A stretch of 64,000 bases of DNA. It comes from Companilactobacillus jidongensis (GTDB lineage: Bacteria; Bacillota; Bacilli; Lactobacillales; Lactobacillaceae). Of the stretch, positions 32,265 through 41,358 are shown piece after piece (the stretch's first letter is position 1; each line of letters begins with the position of its first letter). The position numbers and the translations under genes are program-made. Where the stretch lies: assembly GCF_003946575.1 (NCBI RefSeq), contig NZ_RHOP01000001.1, positions 1 through 64,000 on the forward strand, read 5' to 3'. The notes under the pieces were generated by a model that was given only the letters and a program-made list of their open reading frames with translations, had not been told where the DNA came from and searched no databases.

Positions 32265-34076
32265 TTACTCTACTGTGACACTTTTCGCAAGGTTACGAGG
32301 TTTATCAACATCGTTGCCACGCGCCAAACTTGCATAGTATGAAAATAGTTGTGCGGGCACGACACTAACGATTGGAGAAATCATTTCGTCGATTTCAGGA
32401 ATGATAATTTGGTCTCCAGGCTTAGCGTATTTTTCATTAGCAATAACCAGGACATGAGCACCACGTGCTTCGACCTCTTGGATATTACCACGAGTATGGC
32501 TTGCACCGACACCATCATTAATATAAGCAAATACCGGCGTACCTTCTTCAATCAAGGCAATTGTACCATGCTTCAATTCACCAGCAGCAAATCCCTCAGC
32601 ATGAATATATGAGATCTCTTTCAACTTCAAAGCAGCTTCAAGTGACAAAGCATAATCAATTCCACGACCGATATAAAAAGCATGATCTTGACCATCCAAG
32701 TAGTCCGCACTCAATTGTTTGATGTAATCTTTTTCATCAACAATTGTTTGGATTCCATTAGCGGCAATAGCCAATTGTTCCTTCAAGTCAAGGTCCTTAG
32801 CTGCTTGAACTCCTTTTAACTCACCTAGTGCTTTGGCAAGAACCGCTTCAACCGCAATTTGTGATGTATATGACTTTGTTGAGGCAACAGCAATTTCTGG
32901 TCCAGCTAGTAATTCCATTGTGTAATTTGATTCACGTGACAAGGTTGAATTAGCAACGTTTGTCATTGTCAAACTTGGCAAGTTCATTTCGTTGATTTTA
33001 ACTAGAACTTGACGACTATCGGCAGTCTCACCACTTTGTGATAAGAAGATGAAGAATGGATGTTGTGACAATTTTGGCATATGGTAACCAAATTCACTAC
33101 CCAACTCAACATCTACCGGAACATCTGCCAAGGTCTCAAAGATATTCTTACCGACTAATCCGGCATGGTAACTAGTACCAGCAGCAACAATATATAGTCG
33201 ATCAGCTTTATTGATCTCTTTCAACATCTCAGGATCAACATTGATCGAACCATCTTCCCTGATATAATTCTTAGAAATACGACGCATAACACTAGGTTGT
33301 TCGTCAACTTCCTTCAACATATAGTGCTCGTAAGGACCCTTTGAAATGTCACTTGCATCAATATTAACTGTGTAAGAACCACGTTCAACCGGTGTACCAT
33401 CGAGCTTACTAATTGATACCTTGTTCTTTTCAAGGATAACAACTTCACCATCATGAATTTCAACGAACTCATGGGTACGATCGAGCATTGCCATAGCATC
33501 AGAACAGATAACATTGAACCCGTCGCCTAATCCGATCAACAGTGGACTCTTGCTCTTAGCCACAAAAATCTTATCCGCTTCTTCTTTGTCAACCATAGCA
33601 AATGCATATGATCCTTCAATCAATCCGAGTGCTTTTCTAAAGGCTGATTCGGCATCCATACCTTCGTTAGCAAAATGAGAAATCAATTGAACTGCGACTT
33701 CAGTATCGGTTTGACTCTTAAAATCAACGCCCTTCAAATATTCTTCTTTTAGTTCGTTATAATTTGTAATTACACCATTGTGTACAAGATAAAATCTGTT
33801 GTCAGCTGAAAAATGAGGATGAGCATTGTCAACTGTTGCTGGTCCATGAGTTGCCCAACGAGTATGTCCAATTCCTGTTAGTCCTTGAACATCGGGTGTA
33901 ACAGCTTTTTCAAGTTCACTAATTTTACCGACTTCTTTAATTAGGAAATCTTTTCCCTTTTGATTGTTTACATAAATGCCTGCAGAATCGTATCCACGAT
34001 ACTCAAGCTTTTCTAATCCATTTAATAAAATATCTGTTGTTTCTGAATTACCAACAACTCCAACAATTCCACACAT
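32265..34076 (-). CDS. glmS: Glutamine-fructose-6-phosphate aminotransferase (isomerising)
   Basis: 603 residues; makes glucosamine-6-phosphate for the cell wall. It must start at ATG 34076 so that Cys2 of MCGIVGVVG becomes the N-terminal nucleophile; GCGAGG lies upstream. The glutaminase domain (1-~240) shows GHTRWATHG and the C-terminal part has two SIS domains, with GTSYHAG, SQSGETADS and the end LAKSVTVE. No glmS ribozyme is visible in the ~90-base leader; GntR-type half-sites are there instead. Order cdaA-cdaR-glmM-glmS is standard in Firmicutes, but glmS has its own promoter. Confidence 0.96.
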   Translation of the reverse strand: MCGIVGVVGNSETTDILLNGLEKLEYRGYDSAGIYVNNQKGKDFLIKEVGKISELEKAVTPDVQGLTGIGHTRWATHGPATVDNAHPHFSADNRFYLVHNGVITNYNELKEEYLKGVDFKSQTDTEVAVQLISHFANEGMDAESAFRKALGLIEGSYAFAMVDKEEADKIFVAKSKSPLLIGLGDGFNVICSDAMAMLDRTHEFVEIHDGEVVILEKNKVSISKLDGTPVERGSYTVNIDASDISKGPYEHYMLKEVDEQPSVMRRISKNYIREDGSINVDPEMLKEINKADRLYIVAAGTSYHAGLVGKNIFETLADVPVDVELGSEFGYHMPKLSQHPFFIFLSQSGETADSRQVLVKINEMNLPSLTMTNVANSTLSRESNYTMELLAGPEIAVASTKSYTSQIAVEAVLAKALGELKGVQAAKDLDLKEQLAIAANGIQTIVDEKDYIKQLSADYLDGQDHAFYIGRGIDYALSLEAALKLKEISYIHAEGFAAGELKHGTIALIEEGTPVFAYINDGVGASHTRGNIQEVEARGAHVLVIANEKYAKPGDQIIIPEIDEMISPIVSVVPAQLFSYYASLARGNDVDKPRNLAKSVTVE

Positions 34077-34097
34077 CTTTAAAAACCTCGCATTTAT

Positions 34098-34132
34098 AAT
34101 TGGTCTAGCCATTATTTTTTTAATTGGTCTAG
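34098..34132. promoter_or_regulatory. Two direct AATTGGTCTAG half-sites in the glmS leader
   Basis: AATTGGTCTAG occurs twice (34098-34108 and 34122-34132), 24 bp apart, between the glmS promoter and its ribosome-binding site. The word resembles half of a GntR/NagR-type (dre) operator. Placement downstream of the promoter fits repression. The protein is not encoded in this window. Confidence 0.5.
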
Positions 34133-34169
34133 TCTTATTAACTAGGTATCCCTTATGGGAACAAAGCTT

Positions 34170-34198
34170 AGAATACTAATTTGTTTGTGGTTTGTCAA
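34170..34198 (-). promoter_or_regulatory. glmS promoter
   Basis: Perfect -35 TTGACA (34193-34198), 17-base spacer, TATTCT (34170-34175) on the minus strand, about 95 bases before the glmS start. Confidence 0.8.
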
Positions 34199-34245
34199 TG
34201 GTTTTATTTTTATTTTGTATACATCTTAAATAATTGGTACAGTTG

Positions 34246-34269
34246 GTTTATACCAATATTGGTATAAAC
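34246..34269. promoter_or_regulatory. Perfect 24-bp palindrome upstream of glmS (candidate operator)
   Basis: The arm GTTTATACCAAT is followed directly by its own reverse complement ATTGGTATAAAC. Each arm carries an ATTGGTATA word close to the AATTGGTCTAG words in the glmS leader; a further AATTGGTACAG lies at 34232-34242. It sits upstream of the -35 and has no loop, so a protein-binding site is more likely than a terminator. Confidence 0.5.
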
Positions 34270-34280
34270 TGTTTTTGCGT

Positions 34281-34315
34281 AAAAAAAATAGACCAGAATG
34301 TATACTCTGATCTAT
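34281..34315 (-). terminator. Terminator after glmM
   Basis: ATAGATCAGA/TCTGGTCTAT (10 bp with one G-U pair) and eight U on the minus strand, placed about 25 bases upstream of where glmM ends on the plus-strand numbering, i.e. after the stop in transcription order. Confidence 0.85.
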
Positions 34316-34338
34316 AGCGTTTGATTTTGTTTTATCTT

Positions 34339-35691
34339 CTAATTCATTTCAGTCTTTACAACTTCAACGATTTGGTCACAGAATTCACTTACTTTTTCTT
34401 CTGTCGCAGCCTCACACATAACACGTAGTAATGCTTGTGTTCCACTAGGGCGAACTAGCACACGGCCATCTCCGTCCATTTCGTCTTCAACGGTCTTAAT
34501 TGCATCAATAATTGGTTGGTGTTCCTTCCACTTATCCTTATCGTGCACAGGTACGTTTACAAGCTTCTGTGGATAAACTTTAACAGGAGCACCTAATTCT
34601 GCCAAACTCTTGCCACTTTCTTTCATAACGTGCAATAAATGGATACCTGTAAGCATACCGTCACCAGTATTCATGTATTCATACAAAACAACATGTCCAG
34701 ATTGTTCTCCACCGATGTTGTAGTTATTCTCACGAATTTCTTCAACAACGTGACGATCACCAACAGCTGTTTGCACACTGTGCATGCCATTAGCTTCAAT
34801 AGCCTTGTACAATCCCAAGTTACTCATAACAGTAGTTACAATGGTATCTTTCTTTAAACGTCCCCCATCATGCAAATACTTACCTAAGATGTACATGATC
34901 TTATCACCGTCAACAATATTACCATCCGCATCAACAGCAATACAACGATCTCCATCACCATCAAAAGCTAATCCAGCAACAGCATCTGATTCTTTAACTT
35001 TTTGAGCTAATTGTTCTGGATGTGTTGAACCAACATTTTTGTTGATATTGATACCATCCGGATGTGATGCCATGATTTCAAAGTCAACATTCAAGTCAGC
35101 GAACAATGTGCTAGCAAGACGACTGGTTGATCCGTTAGCTGTATCCAAAACGATCTTCATCCCACTTAAATCATCTGATAGTGTTTGCTTCAAGAATTGT
35201 AGGTACTTTTGTGCACCTTCTGGATAATCTGATACGCTACCCAAGCCTTCAGCTGAAGGTCTTGGTAATGTGTCTTCTTTAGCGTCTAATAATTCTTCAA
35301 TCTCATCTTCAACATCGTCCGGTAATTTGTAGCCATCAGAACCAAAGAACTTGATTCCATTATCTTCAGCAGGATTGTGTGATGCCGAAATCATAATTCC
35401 AGCATCAGCTGAAACGGCACGTACTAAGTAAGCTACAGCTGGAGTTGTGATGACATCCAAGTTCAAAACTTCGATACCAACCGATAGCAATCCAGCGATT
35501 AGGCTGGATTGTAGCATTTGCCCAGAAATACGTGTATCTCTAGCAACCAAAACACGAGGATGTGCATTTTCATTATCTGAATGTTGTGTTAATACATAAC
35601 CACCTGAACGGCCTAGCTTAAAAGCTAGTTCAGGACTCAACTCCTTATTAGCAATTCCTCTTACTCCATCTGTTCCAAAATACTTTGTCAT
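34339..35691 (-). CDS. glmM: Phosphoglucosamine mutase
   Basis: 450 residues; interconverts glucosamine-6- and -1-phosphate for UDP-GlcNAc synthesis. Begins [15 protein letters not shown], active serine loop [20 protein letters not shown] (~95-114), metal loop DGDGDRC (~240) and sugar-binding GGEQSGH (~325); C-terminal phosphate-binding [12 protein letters not shown]. Normal length. In operon with cdaA and cdaR; GlmM is known to bind and restrain CdaA in related bacteria. Confidence 0.96.
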   Translation of the reverse strand: MTKYFGTDGVRGIANKELSPELAFKLGRSGGYVLTQHSDNENAHPRVLVARDTRISGQMLQSSLIAGLLSVGIEVLNLDVITTPAVAYLVRAVSADAGIMISASHNPAEDNGIKFFGSDGYKLPDDVEDEIEELLDAKEDTLPRPSAEGLGSVSDYPEGAQKYLQFLKQTLSDDLSGMKIVLDTANGSTSRLASTLFADLNVDFEIMASHPDGININKNVGSTHPEQLAQKVKESDAVAGLAFDGDGDRCIAVDADGNIVDGDKIMYILGKYLHDGGRLKKDTIVTTVMSNLGLYKAIEANGMHSVQTAVGDRHVVEEIRENNYNIGGEQSGHVVLYEYMNTGDGMLTGIHLLHVMKESGKSLAELGAPVKVYPQKLVNVPVHDKDKWKEHQPIIDAIKTVEDEMDGDGRVLVRPSGTQALLRVMCEAATEEKVSEFCDQIVEVVKTEMN

Positions 35692-35709
35692 AAATTAATA
35701 CCCCCAACG

Positions 35710-36855
35710 TTACTTTCCATCGTTGTTATTATTGTTATTGTTGTTTGAATCACTATTGTTACTTGTAGAACTATCATCACTTGAAGTGTTGGTGTTAGAA
35801 CTACCGTTGTTATTATTAGAATTAGTATTTGTACTATTGCTGTTATTGTTGACTGAAGTACTTGTACTACTGCCACTATTACTAGAAACACTGACATTAA
35901 CATCTAATGTCTCCGGATCAGTTAAAGTCACTTGATTACCTAAAGCATCCGCAAGATTAATCGTCTTTTTGGTATCTTGGGTCACATCGGATACATCAAC
36001 CGGCACATCAATTGAATCATCGATAGCGTCAAGTTGATCTTGAGTGCCATAGATTCTGATGGTTTTCACATCAGATTCAAAGGAGAAATTCGAATTTGAG
36101 GAACTCCCCTTCTGTGTGAGATTAATACTTACTTCTTTACTTGGCATACTAATTGGAATCTTAACATGAACTGTTTGTGGATCCAAAGTTACATTAACAG
36201 TTTTACCATTTTTATCCAAAGCTTGCACTAAAACTTCTTGATCAAAGGTAGTTTTTATACCCTTAGGCAAGATTGGTTTGACAACAACCTTCTTGATCTT
36301 GTTGACTTCTGATGCGGCACCAGTAACGCTAACCGTCTCGGGTGATAATGTTATCTTACCTGCTTCATAGCCAGATGCCAACGCACTCTTAGTGTAATCA
36401 ACATCGACTGCAAAAGTTTTGGTCTTACGTTTTTGAATGTTTACATCTACATATTTAGGCTTGATCGTATATGTCAATTCACTGTTCAATCCAGTTTCCT
36501 TGATCTGTACACGATGTTGACCAGTTGACAACTTTTTCAAATTCAGATAAAGATTAAAGTTTTGAGTATTCTTCGTAGCTGTCACCAGTGCTGAAGGTCC
36601 CTCAATCGTAATTTTGACACTATCTGGATAACCAGTAATGTAATAATCATTTGTATTCGCCTGTACTTGAAGTGGCACAGTTAGTGTCGTCTTAGTATTC
36701 ACAGTCGAAGTACTAGATTGATTAGAGTCTCTGGTCGAACCGACTCCGGGAGAACTAACGGTTAAGAACAACCAGATAGCAGCGCAAAGTGCAATGAAAG
36801 CATAAAAATAATTACTATTTATTATTTTCTTCATCATCGTCTTGCTTCCCCCCAT
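35710..36855 (-). CDS. cdaR: CdaR, YbbR-domain regulator of diadenylate cyclase
   Basis: 381 residues. One N-terminal membrane helix (~15-32) then three YbbR-type beta domains (~55-330) outside the cell, and a tail from ~335 made almost only of Asn, Ser, Thr and Asp. In other Firmicutes CdaR binds and modulates membrane-bound CdaA. The start overlaps the end of cdaA by 41 bases. The low-complexity tail is longer than in most homologues and probably lies in the wall. Confidence 0.88.
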   Translation of the reverse strand: MGGSKTMMKKIINSNYFYAFIALCAAIWLFLTVSSPGVGSTRDSNQSSTSTVNTKTTLTVPLQVQANTNDYYITGYPDSVKITIEGPSALVTATKNTQNFNLYLNLKKLSTGQHRVQIKETGLNSELTYTIKPKYVDVNIQKRKTKTFAVDVDYTKSALASGYEAGKITLSPETVSVTGAASEVNKIKKVVVKPILPKGIKTTFDQEVLVQALDKNGKTVNVTLDPQTVHVKIPISMPSKEVSINLTQKGSSSNSNFSFESDVKTIRIYGTQDQLDAIDDSIDVPVDVSDVTQDTKKTINLADALGNQVTLTDPETLDVNVSVSSNSGSSTSTSVNNNSNSTNTNSNNNNGSSNTNTSSDDSSTSNNSDSNNNNNNNNDGK

Positions 36856-37681
36856 TCTTTCGACGTATTGAGAAAAGACTTAAAATTGAGTGACTGCTTT
36901 CGTCGTCTGAATCCGCAAGTTGTGCCTTGAGATACTTCAAGTAATCTTCCCTAGAAAGATCAAGCATCATGTGACCATTTCGAGTGATCATGACACCACC
37001 TGTTTCCTCCGACACAACAATCGTAATGGCATCAGTAACTTCACTGATACCAACAGCCGCACGGTGACGCGTACCTAATTCCTTGGGAATTGTATTACTC
37101 TCTGATAATGGCAAATACGCAGCCGCTACAGAGATTCGATTTTTCCGAATAATTACCGCTCCATCATGCAACGGTGTATTCGGAATAAACGTATTAATCA
37201 AAAGTGCGCCGGTAACTTCGGCATCCAGTTTGATACCTGTTTCGACGTACTCTTCCAAACCAGTATTCATTTCAAGAGTTATCAGCGCACCAATTCTACG
37301 CTTACTCATATATTGAATAGCCTGATCCAAACTCTCTATCAGATGGTTCTTGGTCTTACCTTCTTCATTACTTGCTGTACTGAACAGAGGCATTCGGCCT
37401 AAATGTTCCAAACCACGTCTGATTTCAGGTTGGAAAATAATAACTATGACAACAATTCCCCAATTGATCAATTGATCCATTAAGAATGAAACGGTATGTA
37501 GATTCAACGCCCAACTAATTAATTTAATCAGGAATATTATCACGATACCTTTTAGCAGTTGAACGGCCTTAGTTCCTCTAATCATCGAGAGAACTTTGTA
37601 AAGGACATACCAAACTACTAAAATATCAACCAAATTGGCTAAATTCTGCCACGTAAATATATTACTTGGTATAAAATTCAT
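36815..37681 (-). CDS. cdaA: Diadenylate cyclase CdaA
   Basis: 288 residues from ATG 37681 (AAGGGG 9 bases upstream; the frame is open further up but without a ribosome site). Three N-terminal membrane helices, a short linker, then the DisA_N cyclase domain (~105-230) with LDAEVTGALLINTFIPNTPLHDGAVII, containing the catalytic DGA, and GTRHRAAVG, the RHR motif. Makes the second messenger c-di-AMP from two ATP, controlling potassium uptake and turgor. A monovalent cation antiporter gene lies just upstream. Confidence 0.94.
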   Translation of the reverse strand: MNFIPSNIFTWQNLANLVDILVVWYVLYKVLSMIRGTKAVQLLKGIVIIFLIKLISWALNLHTVSFLMDQLINWGIVVIVIIFQPEIRRGLEHLGRMPLFSTASNEEGKTKNHLIESLDQAIQYMSKRRIGALITLEMNTGLEEYVETGIKLDAEVTGALLINTFIPNTPLHDGAVIIRKNRISVAAAYLPLSESNTIPKELGTRHRAAVGISEVTDAITIVVSEETGGVMITRNGHMMLDLSREDYLKYLKAQLADSDDESSHSILSLFSIRRKNGGKQDDDEENNK

Positions 37682-37762
37682 ATTTATTACCCCTTTACAG
37701 CTCGAACTAATTATATCAAACAATAAAAATTATAAAAGTTTAGTAAATATAATAATTTTTAT

Positions 37763-39949
37763 TTAATCAATATCTACATTAATTACTTCTTCACTGTAAT
37801 TAATATTTTGACGTAATTCATTAGCAGTTGATTTACTTATTTTTCCTTGTTCCAGTAAGTCTTGAACAAAGGCACGTTGATAACTTAAAGCTTGAATCTC
37901 AATCGTGATACGTTCGCTGTTGAATTCTGGTGAACGATGTTTGTGTCGGCCTTGTAACAAGTCCAATCGATCTTCGTAGTGACGTTGGAATACATAAACC
38001 AAATTATCCGCAACACCACCATGTTCACTCTGATCCAATTCATGTAACTTTGCCAGAGCTCGTTCGGCACCAGCAATTGAGATTTTCATTGCATCCTGAT
38101 CGAATTGAATTACTTCTTCTCGTTTGATCAAGCTACGACGAATTGTTTTTTTAATGCCACGATAAGTTTTTTTGAAATAATTAATAAAGAATTCAATTGA
38201 CTGACTGTACCTACGACGAACGATTTCTTTTTTATATTTAGCAATTTTCTTCAGAGCTAACTCATAAGAATCTTCAGATATCTCGTCATGTGAATGCAAT
38301 TCCTCAATTGCTTCTAATTCACAATTGAAACAAATATCCCATAATTCGGCATCTTTCTTATTCTTAACACGTTTTTTACTGATTGGAGATGGATAGTTAG
38401 ACTGGATTCCGAGATTATGAAGACTATACAAATACTCAGCTATGACAGTTGAATAAACAATATTTTCATCTTCTTCATTCTCGTCTTTTAATTTATCAAT
38501 AGTCTTTTCCAGAACTAATTTGTTGGCTTGATATTGATCTAATTCAATCTGAGTATCAACAACCTCTGTATCTTCAGCTTCATCGTCAATATTAATATCG
38601 TCATCAATAAACGAATTACCACGATAGGCAACTGGTGCACTATTCTTAGTCATCAACGGGATCAAAATAGTTGCACCTAATAAACTAAAAATAATAACGG
38701 TACTAGCGATAAATAATACCAGAGTCCTTGATGGAAAAGCTGCTCCACCACTAATAGTTAATGGTATCGACAAAACACCAACCATCGTCACGGCACCACG
38801 AACACCTGAGATGCCTGACATTAAACAATAATCAAATCTTTCTTTAGAAAACATGCTAAATTTATCATCGGCAAATGTTGAATAAACATAGCTCCAGATA
38901 GAACGTATGGCAACTAACATAATCCAAATAATGAATGACAATCCAATTGCACCAAACGTATTGATATTGTCATTGTGAACCAATTTTTCCATAGCAAACG
39001 GAATTTCAATTCCTAGTAATACAAAGACAATACCATTGAGAACATAGACTACCAAGTCCCAAGTTCTTGATGTTACCAAACGTATTTCTGGTGAAAAGGC
39101 ACTGACGGTCCTGCTTGAAGAAATATTCATAATTCCGGCAATAACAACCGCTACGACACCAGATACATTCAAAATATCTTCAGCAATATAGTAAATAATA
39201 AACGGAATAATTATCTGAATAATAGCATGAAGAATAGAATCGTCAACACCTTGATTGATCAGATAAAGTCTGACACCATTGAATATCCAAATCATCACAG
39301 CACCAGCTAATGCACCCATGATGGAAATATAAAAGAAGTCTATCGTAGCACTCCGCAAAGAGAACATCCCTGTAACAGTAGCCGCCACACCATACTTGAA
39401 ACAAATCAATCCAGACGCATCATTGATCAAACTTTCTCCACTGATCAAATGCATCAACTTATCTGGAATATGGGCTTTCTTAGCAATCGACTGTACAGCA
39501 ATTGGATCAGTTGGTGACAAGACTGCTACTAATGTAAATGCCACTGACCATGGCAAAGTCGGAATAAGTTCCTTAACGATTATTCCTCCGACTACCGTAG
39601 AAATAATAACTAGTATAACGGCGTTACCTAGAATCGGACCTTTAAGTTTCCAAAGTTCACGTTTAGGGAACCGATTTCCATCATTAAACAAAATTGGCGC
39701 AATAAACGCCAACATAAACCATTCCGTATCAACAGAAATTTGAACATGCATGAATAAGGCGGCCAGTATCCCCGCCGCAATTTGTATTAAGCTGGGGGGA
39801 ATTGACACGAAGTAGTGGCTAATAATATTTGCCACAATTAATAATGTAAGAATCAAAATAATTGATTCAAGTATCTGCACAGACATCACCCATTTCTTTT
39901 TGTTTTTGTCTTTTATTTTTAAATTTGTATTGGTTAGGGCCGCTTCCAA
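37763..39949 (-). CDS. CPA1-type Na+/H+ antiporter with long cytosolic tail
   Basis: Up to 728 residues. About 12 membrane helices in the first ~430 residues with CPA1 marks: FNDGNRFPKRE, VLSPTDPIAVQSIAKK (~142-157, the TDP motif), SGESLINDASGLICFK (~170-185, the ion-binding ND pair) and SGVRGAVTMVGVL (~378). The rest is a soluble, charged, mostly helical tail. Start uncertain: TTG 39949 has GTGGAG 10 bases upstream but lies in a structured RNA; ATG 39886 matches relatives (MSVQILESIILIL) but lacks a clear ribosome site. Exchanges Na+ (or K+) for H+ at the membrane. Confidence 0.88.
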   Translation of the reverse strand: MEAALTNTNLKIKDKNKKKWVMSVQILESIILILTLLIVANIISHYFVSIPPSLIQIAAGILAALFMHVQISVDTEWFMLAFIAPILFNDGNRFPKRELWKLKGPILGNAVILVIISTVVGGIIVKELIPTLPWSVAFTLVAVLSPTDPIAVQSIAKKAHIPDKLMHLISGESLINDASGLICFKYGVAATVTGMFSLRSATIDFFYISIMGALAGAVMIWIFNGVRLYLINQGVDDSILHAIIQIIIPFIIYYIAEDILNVSGVVAVVIAGIMNISSSRTVSAFSPEIRLVTSRTWDLVVYVLNGIVFVLLGIEIPFAMEKLVHNDNINTFGAIGLSFIIWIMLVAIRSIWSYVYSTFADDKFSMFSKERFDYCLMSGISGVRGAVTMVGVLSIPLTISGGAAFPSRTLVLFIASTVIIFSLLGATILIPLMTKNSAPVAYRGNSFIDDDINIDDEAEDTEVVDTQIELDQYQANKLVLEKTIDKLKDENEEDENIVYSTVIAEYLYSLHNLGIQSNYPSPISKKRVKNKKDAELWDICFNCELEAIEELHSHDEISEDSYELALKKIAKYKKEIVRRRYSQSIEFFINYFKKTYRGIKKTIRRSLIKREEVIQFDQDAMKISIAGAERALAKLHELDQSEHGGVADNLVYVFQRHYEDRLDLLQGRHKHRSPEFNSERITIEIQALSYQRAFVQDLLEQGKISKSTANELRQNINYSEEVINVDID

Positions 39950-40340
39950 TTGTCACTGACTCCACCCGCTGTGGGACCAGTCCCAGCCATAGTGCGGTCT
40001 GGGACTTCGACTTTAAGCTTTGCTTCGCAAATCTTAAAGTTCGTCCGTTTTGTAAGGCCGGATAAATCGCCGACCTAACAAAACTTTCACAGCTGGTTCC
40101 ATCACTGACAATCTCCAGCTAAATAAGTTCTTACTCTGCAGTAATTGATTGAATCCAAGTGGAGCTAGGCAGGCACGATAATCCCGTGTTGATGCAGTTA
40201 GTCAGCGATTTATGCTGACTTACTGCATGGGACGACCTTGAAGACGTTATTTCCGGCTTCAAGGCGAGGCCATAGACCACTTTGTGGCTATGGCCGTTCC
40301 CCACAGGATACCGTGCCTGCCTAGCGGAACGACGTACCTA
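39945..40340 (-). ncRNA. Large structured RNA or leader of unknown class
   Basis: The whole 395-base gap between murB and the antiporter gene folds on the minus strand. Domain I (40324-40165): a 13-bp perfect closing helix (40312-40324 with 40165-40177), a second helix (40302-40309 with 40181-40188) and three hairpins (40268-40295, 40236-40264, 40192-40228). Domain II: hairpins 40091-40120, 40047-40084, 40010-40040 and 39980-40005, plus a possible loop pairing of 40102-40112 with 39949-39959. G-U pairs in two helices would be C-A mismatches on the plus strand. The region is more GC-rich than its flanks. No U-run ends it, so it may be the antiporter leader. I know no named class that fits. Confidence 0.7.
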
Positions 40341-40344
40341 AAAA

Positions 40345-41244
40345 CTACTTAACATCCTCACCAATAATTCTAACTTCAGTGTGAAGATCAATATCAAATT
40401 GATACTTAATAGCTCTTTGAATCAAATGAATCAAGTTCATATAATCCGTCGCAGTTGCACCGCCTAAGTTAACGATAAATCCAGCATGTTTCATTGAAAC
40501 CTGTGCTCCACCAATAATACGACCTTGTAGTCCAGCCTTGATGATCAGAGGACCAGTAAAGTGGTCCTTAGGACGTTTAAAGACACTACCGCAACTTGGA
40601 TATTCCAAAGGTTGCTTCGAACGCCTAAGCTCGTTTAAACGATCCATTTCAGCTTGAATCTTTTCTCCATCACCTTGTTTCAAGGCGAATGTAGCACTAA
40701 TAACAATGCCACCATTTTCCTGAACCAAACTATGACGATAAGTAAATTTCATGTCATCATGTGTTAAAGTAACAATTTTTCCATCTGGTAATAATATTTC
40801 GGCAGATTCAAAAACATCTTTGACCTCACCACCGTATGCGCCAGCGTTCATAAAGACTGCTCCACCAACACTACCAGGTATCCCGGCCGCAAACTCAAGA
40901 CCAGTTAATGATGCTTTTTGAGCAACAATTGTTGTGTCAATAATCGTTGCTCCAGCTTCAGCTGTGACTTTGTCACCATTGACTTCGATATTCTTGAAAT
41001 TAGGCAAAATAATCACGATTCCGCGAATCCCACCATCTTTGATAATCAAATTACTTGCATTACCAATGATAGTAATGGCAATATCATTTTCACGGGCAGT
41101 ATTAACAATCTCGACTAATTCTTCGCGAGTTTTCGGAAAGGCCAATGTATCAGCATTACCACCAGTTTTTGTAAAAGTATACTTACTTAATGGTTCGTTA
41201 GTTTTAAATTCAATATTAGGTAATTTTTCAATTGGAAAGTTCAA
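40345..41244 (-). CDS. murB: UDP-N-acetylenolpyruvoylglucosamine reductase
   Basis: 299 residues, FAD enzyme of peptidoglycan precursor synthesis (second step to UDP-MurNAc). N-terminal FAD-binding part with [13 protein letters not shown] (~27-39) and [37 protein letters not shown] (~141-160) is the family hallmark; [11 protein letters not shown] (~216) holds the catalytic Ser. Lacks the third-domain loop of the E. coli type, so it is the shorter type II-like form of Gram-positives. The structured RNA region begins right after its TAG stop. Confidence 0.95.
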   Translation of the reverse strand: MNFPIEKLPNIEFKTNEPLSKYTFTKTGGNADTLAFPKTREELVEIVNTARENDIAITIIGNASNLIIKDGGIRGIVIILPNFKNIEVNGDKVTAEAGATIIDTTIVAQKASLTGLEFAAGIPGSVGGAVFMNAGAYGGEVKDVFESAEILLPDGKIVTLTHDDMKFTYRHSLVQENGGIVISATFALKQGDGEKIQAEMDRLNELRRSKQPLEYPSCGSVFKRPKDHFTGPLIIKAGLQGRIIGGAQVSMKHAGFIVNLGGATATDYMNLIHLIQRAIKYQFDIDLHTEVRIIGEDVK

Positions 41245-41332
41245 AATTTCATCATCCTTAATATATGTAAGCTATTTACAATTTTATCACATAGTCGGTT
41301 CCATAACGAACTGCCAAGTTCTGGAATAATGA

Positions 41333-41338
41333 TATAAT
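41333..41338 (+). promoter_or_regulatory. -10 element of the exonuclease III promoter
   Basis: Perfect TATAAT (41333-41338), 21 bases before the ATG; the -35 (CTGCCA at 41311-41316, 16-base spacer) is poor. Confidence 0.5.
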
Positions 41339-41358
41339 CGTTTCGAGGTGATTAAATA

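Noticed and set aside
34077-34165. glmS ribozyme
   Set aside because: The leader after the promoter is under 100 bases and lacks the ribozyme core; protein-type half-sites occupy it.
35723-35935. Leu-rich plus-strand frame over the cdaR tail
   Set aside because: Simply the complement of the Asn/Ser/Thr-coding low-complexity tail.
39950-40344. Structured region as tmRNA, RNase P RNA or SRP RNA
   Set aside because: No SsrA tag-coding stretch or tRNA-like ends, no GAGGAAAGTCC core of RNase P, no SRP S-domain motif; the overall order of hairpins also differs.
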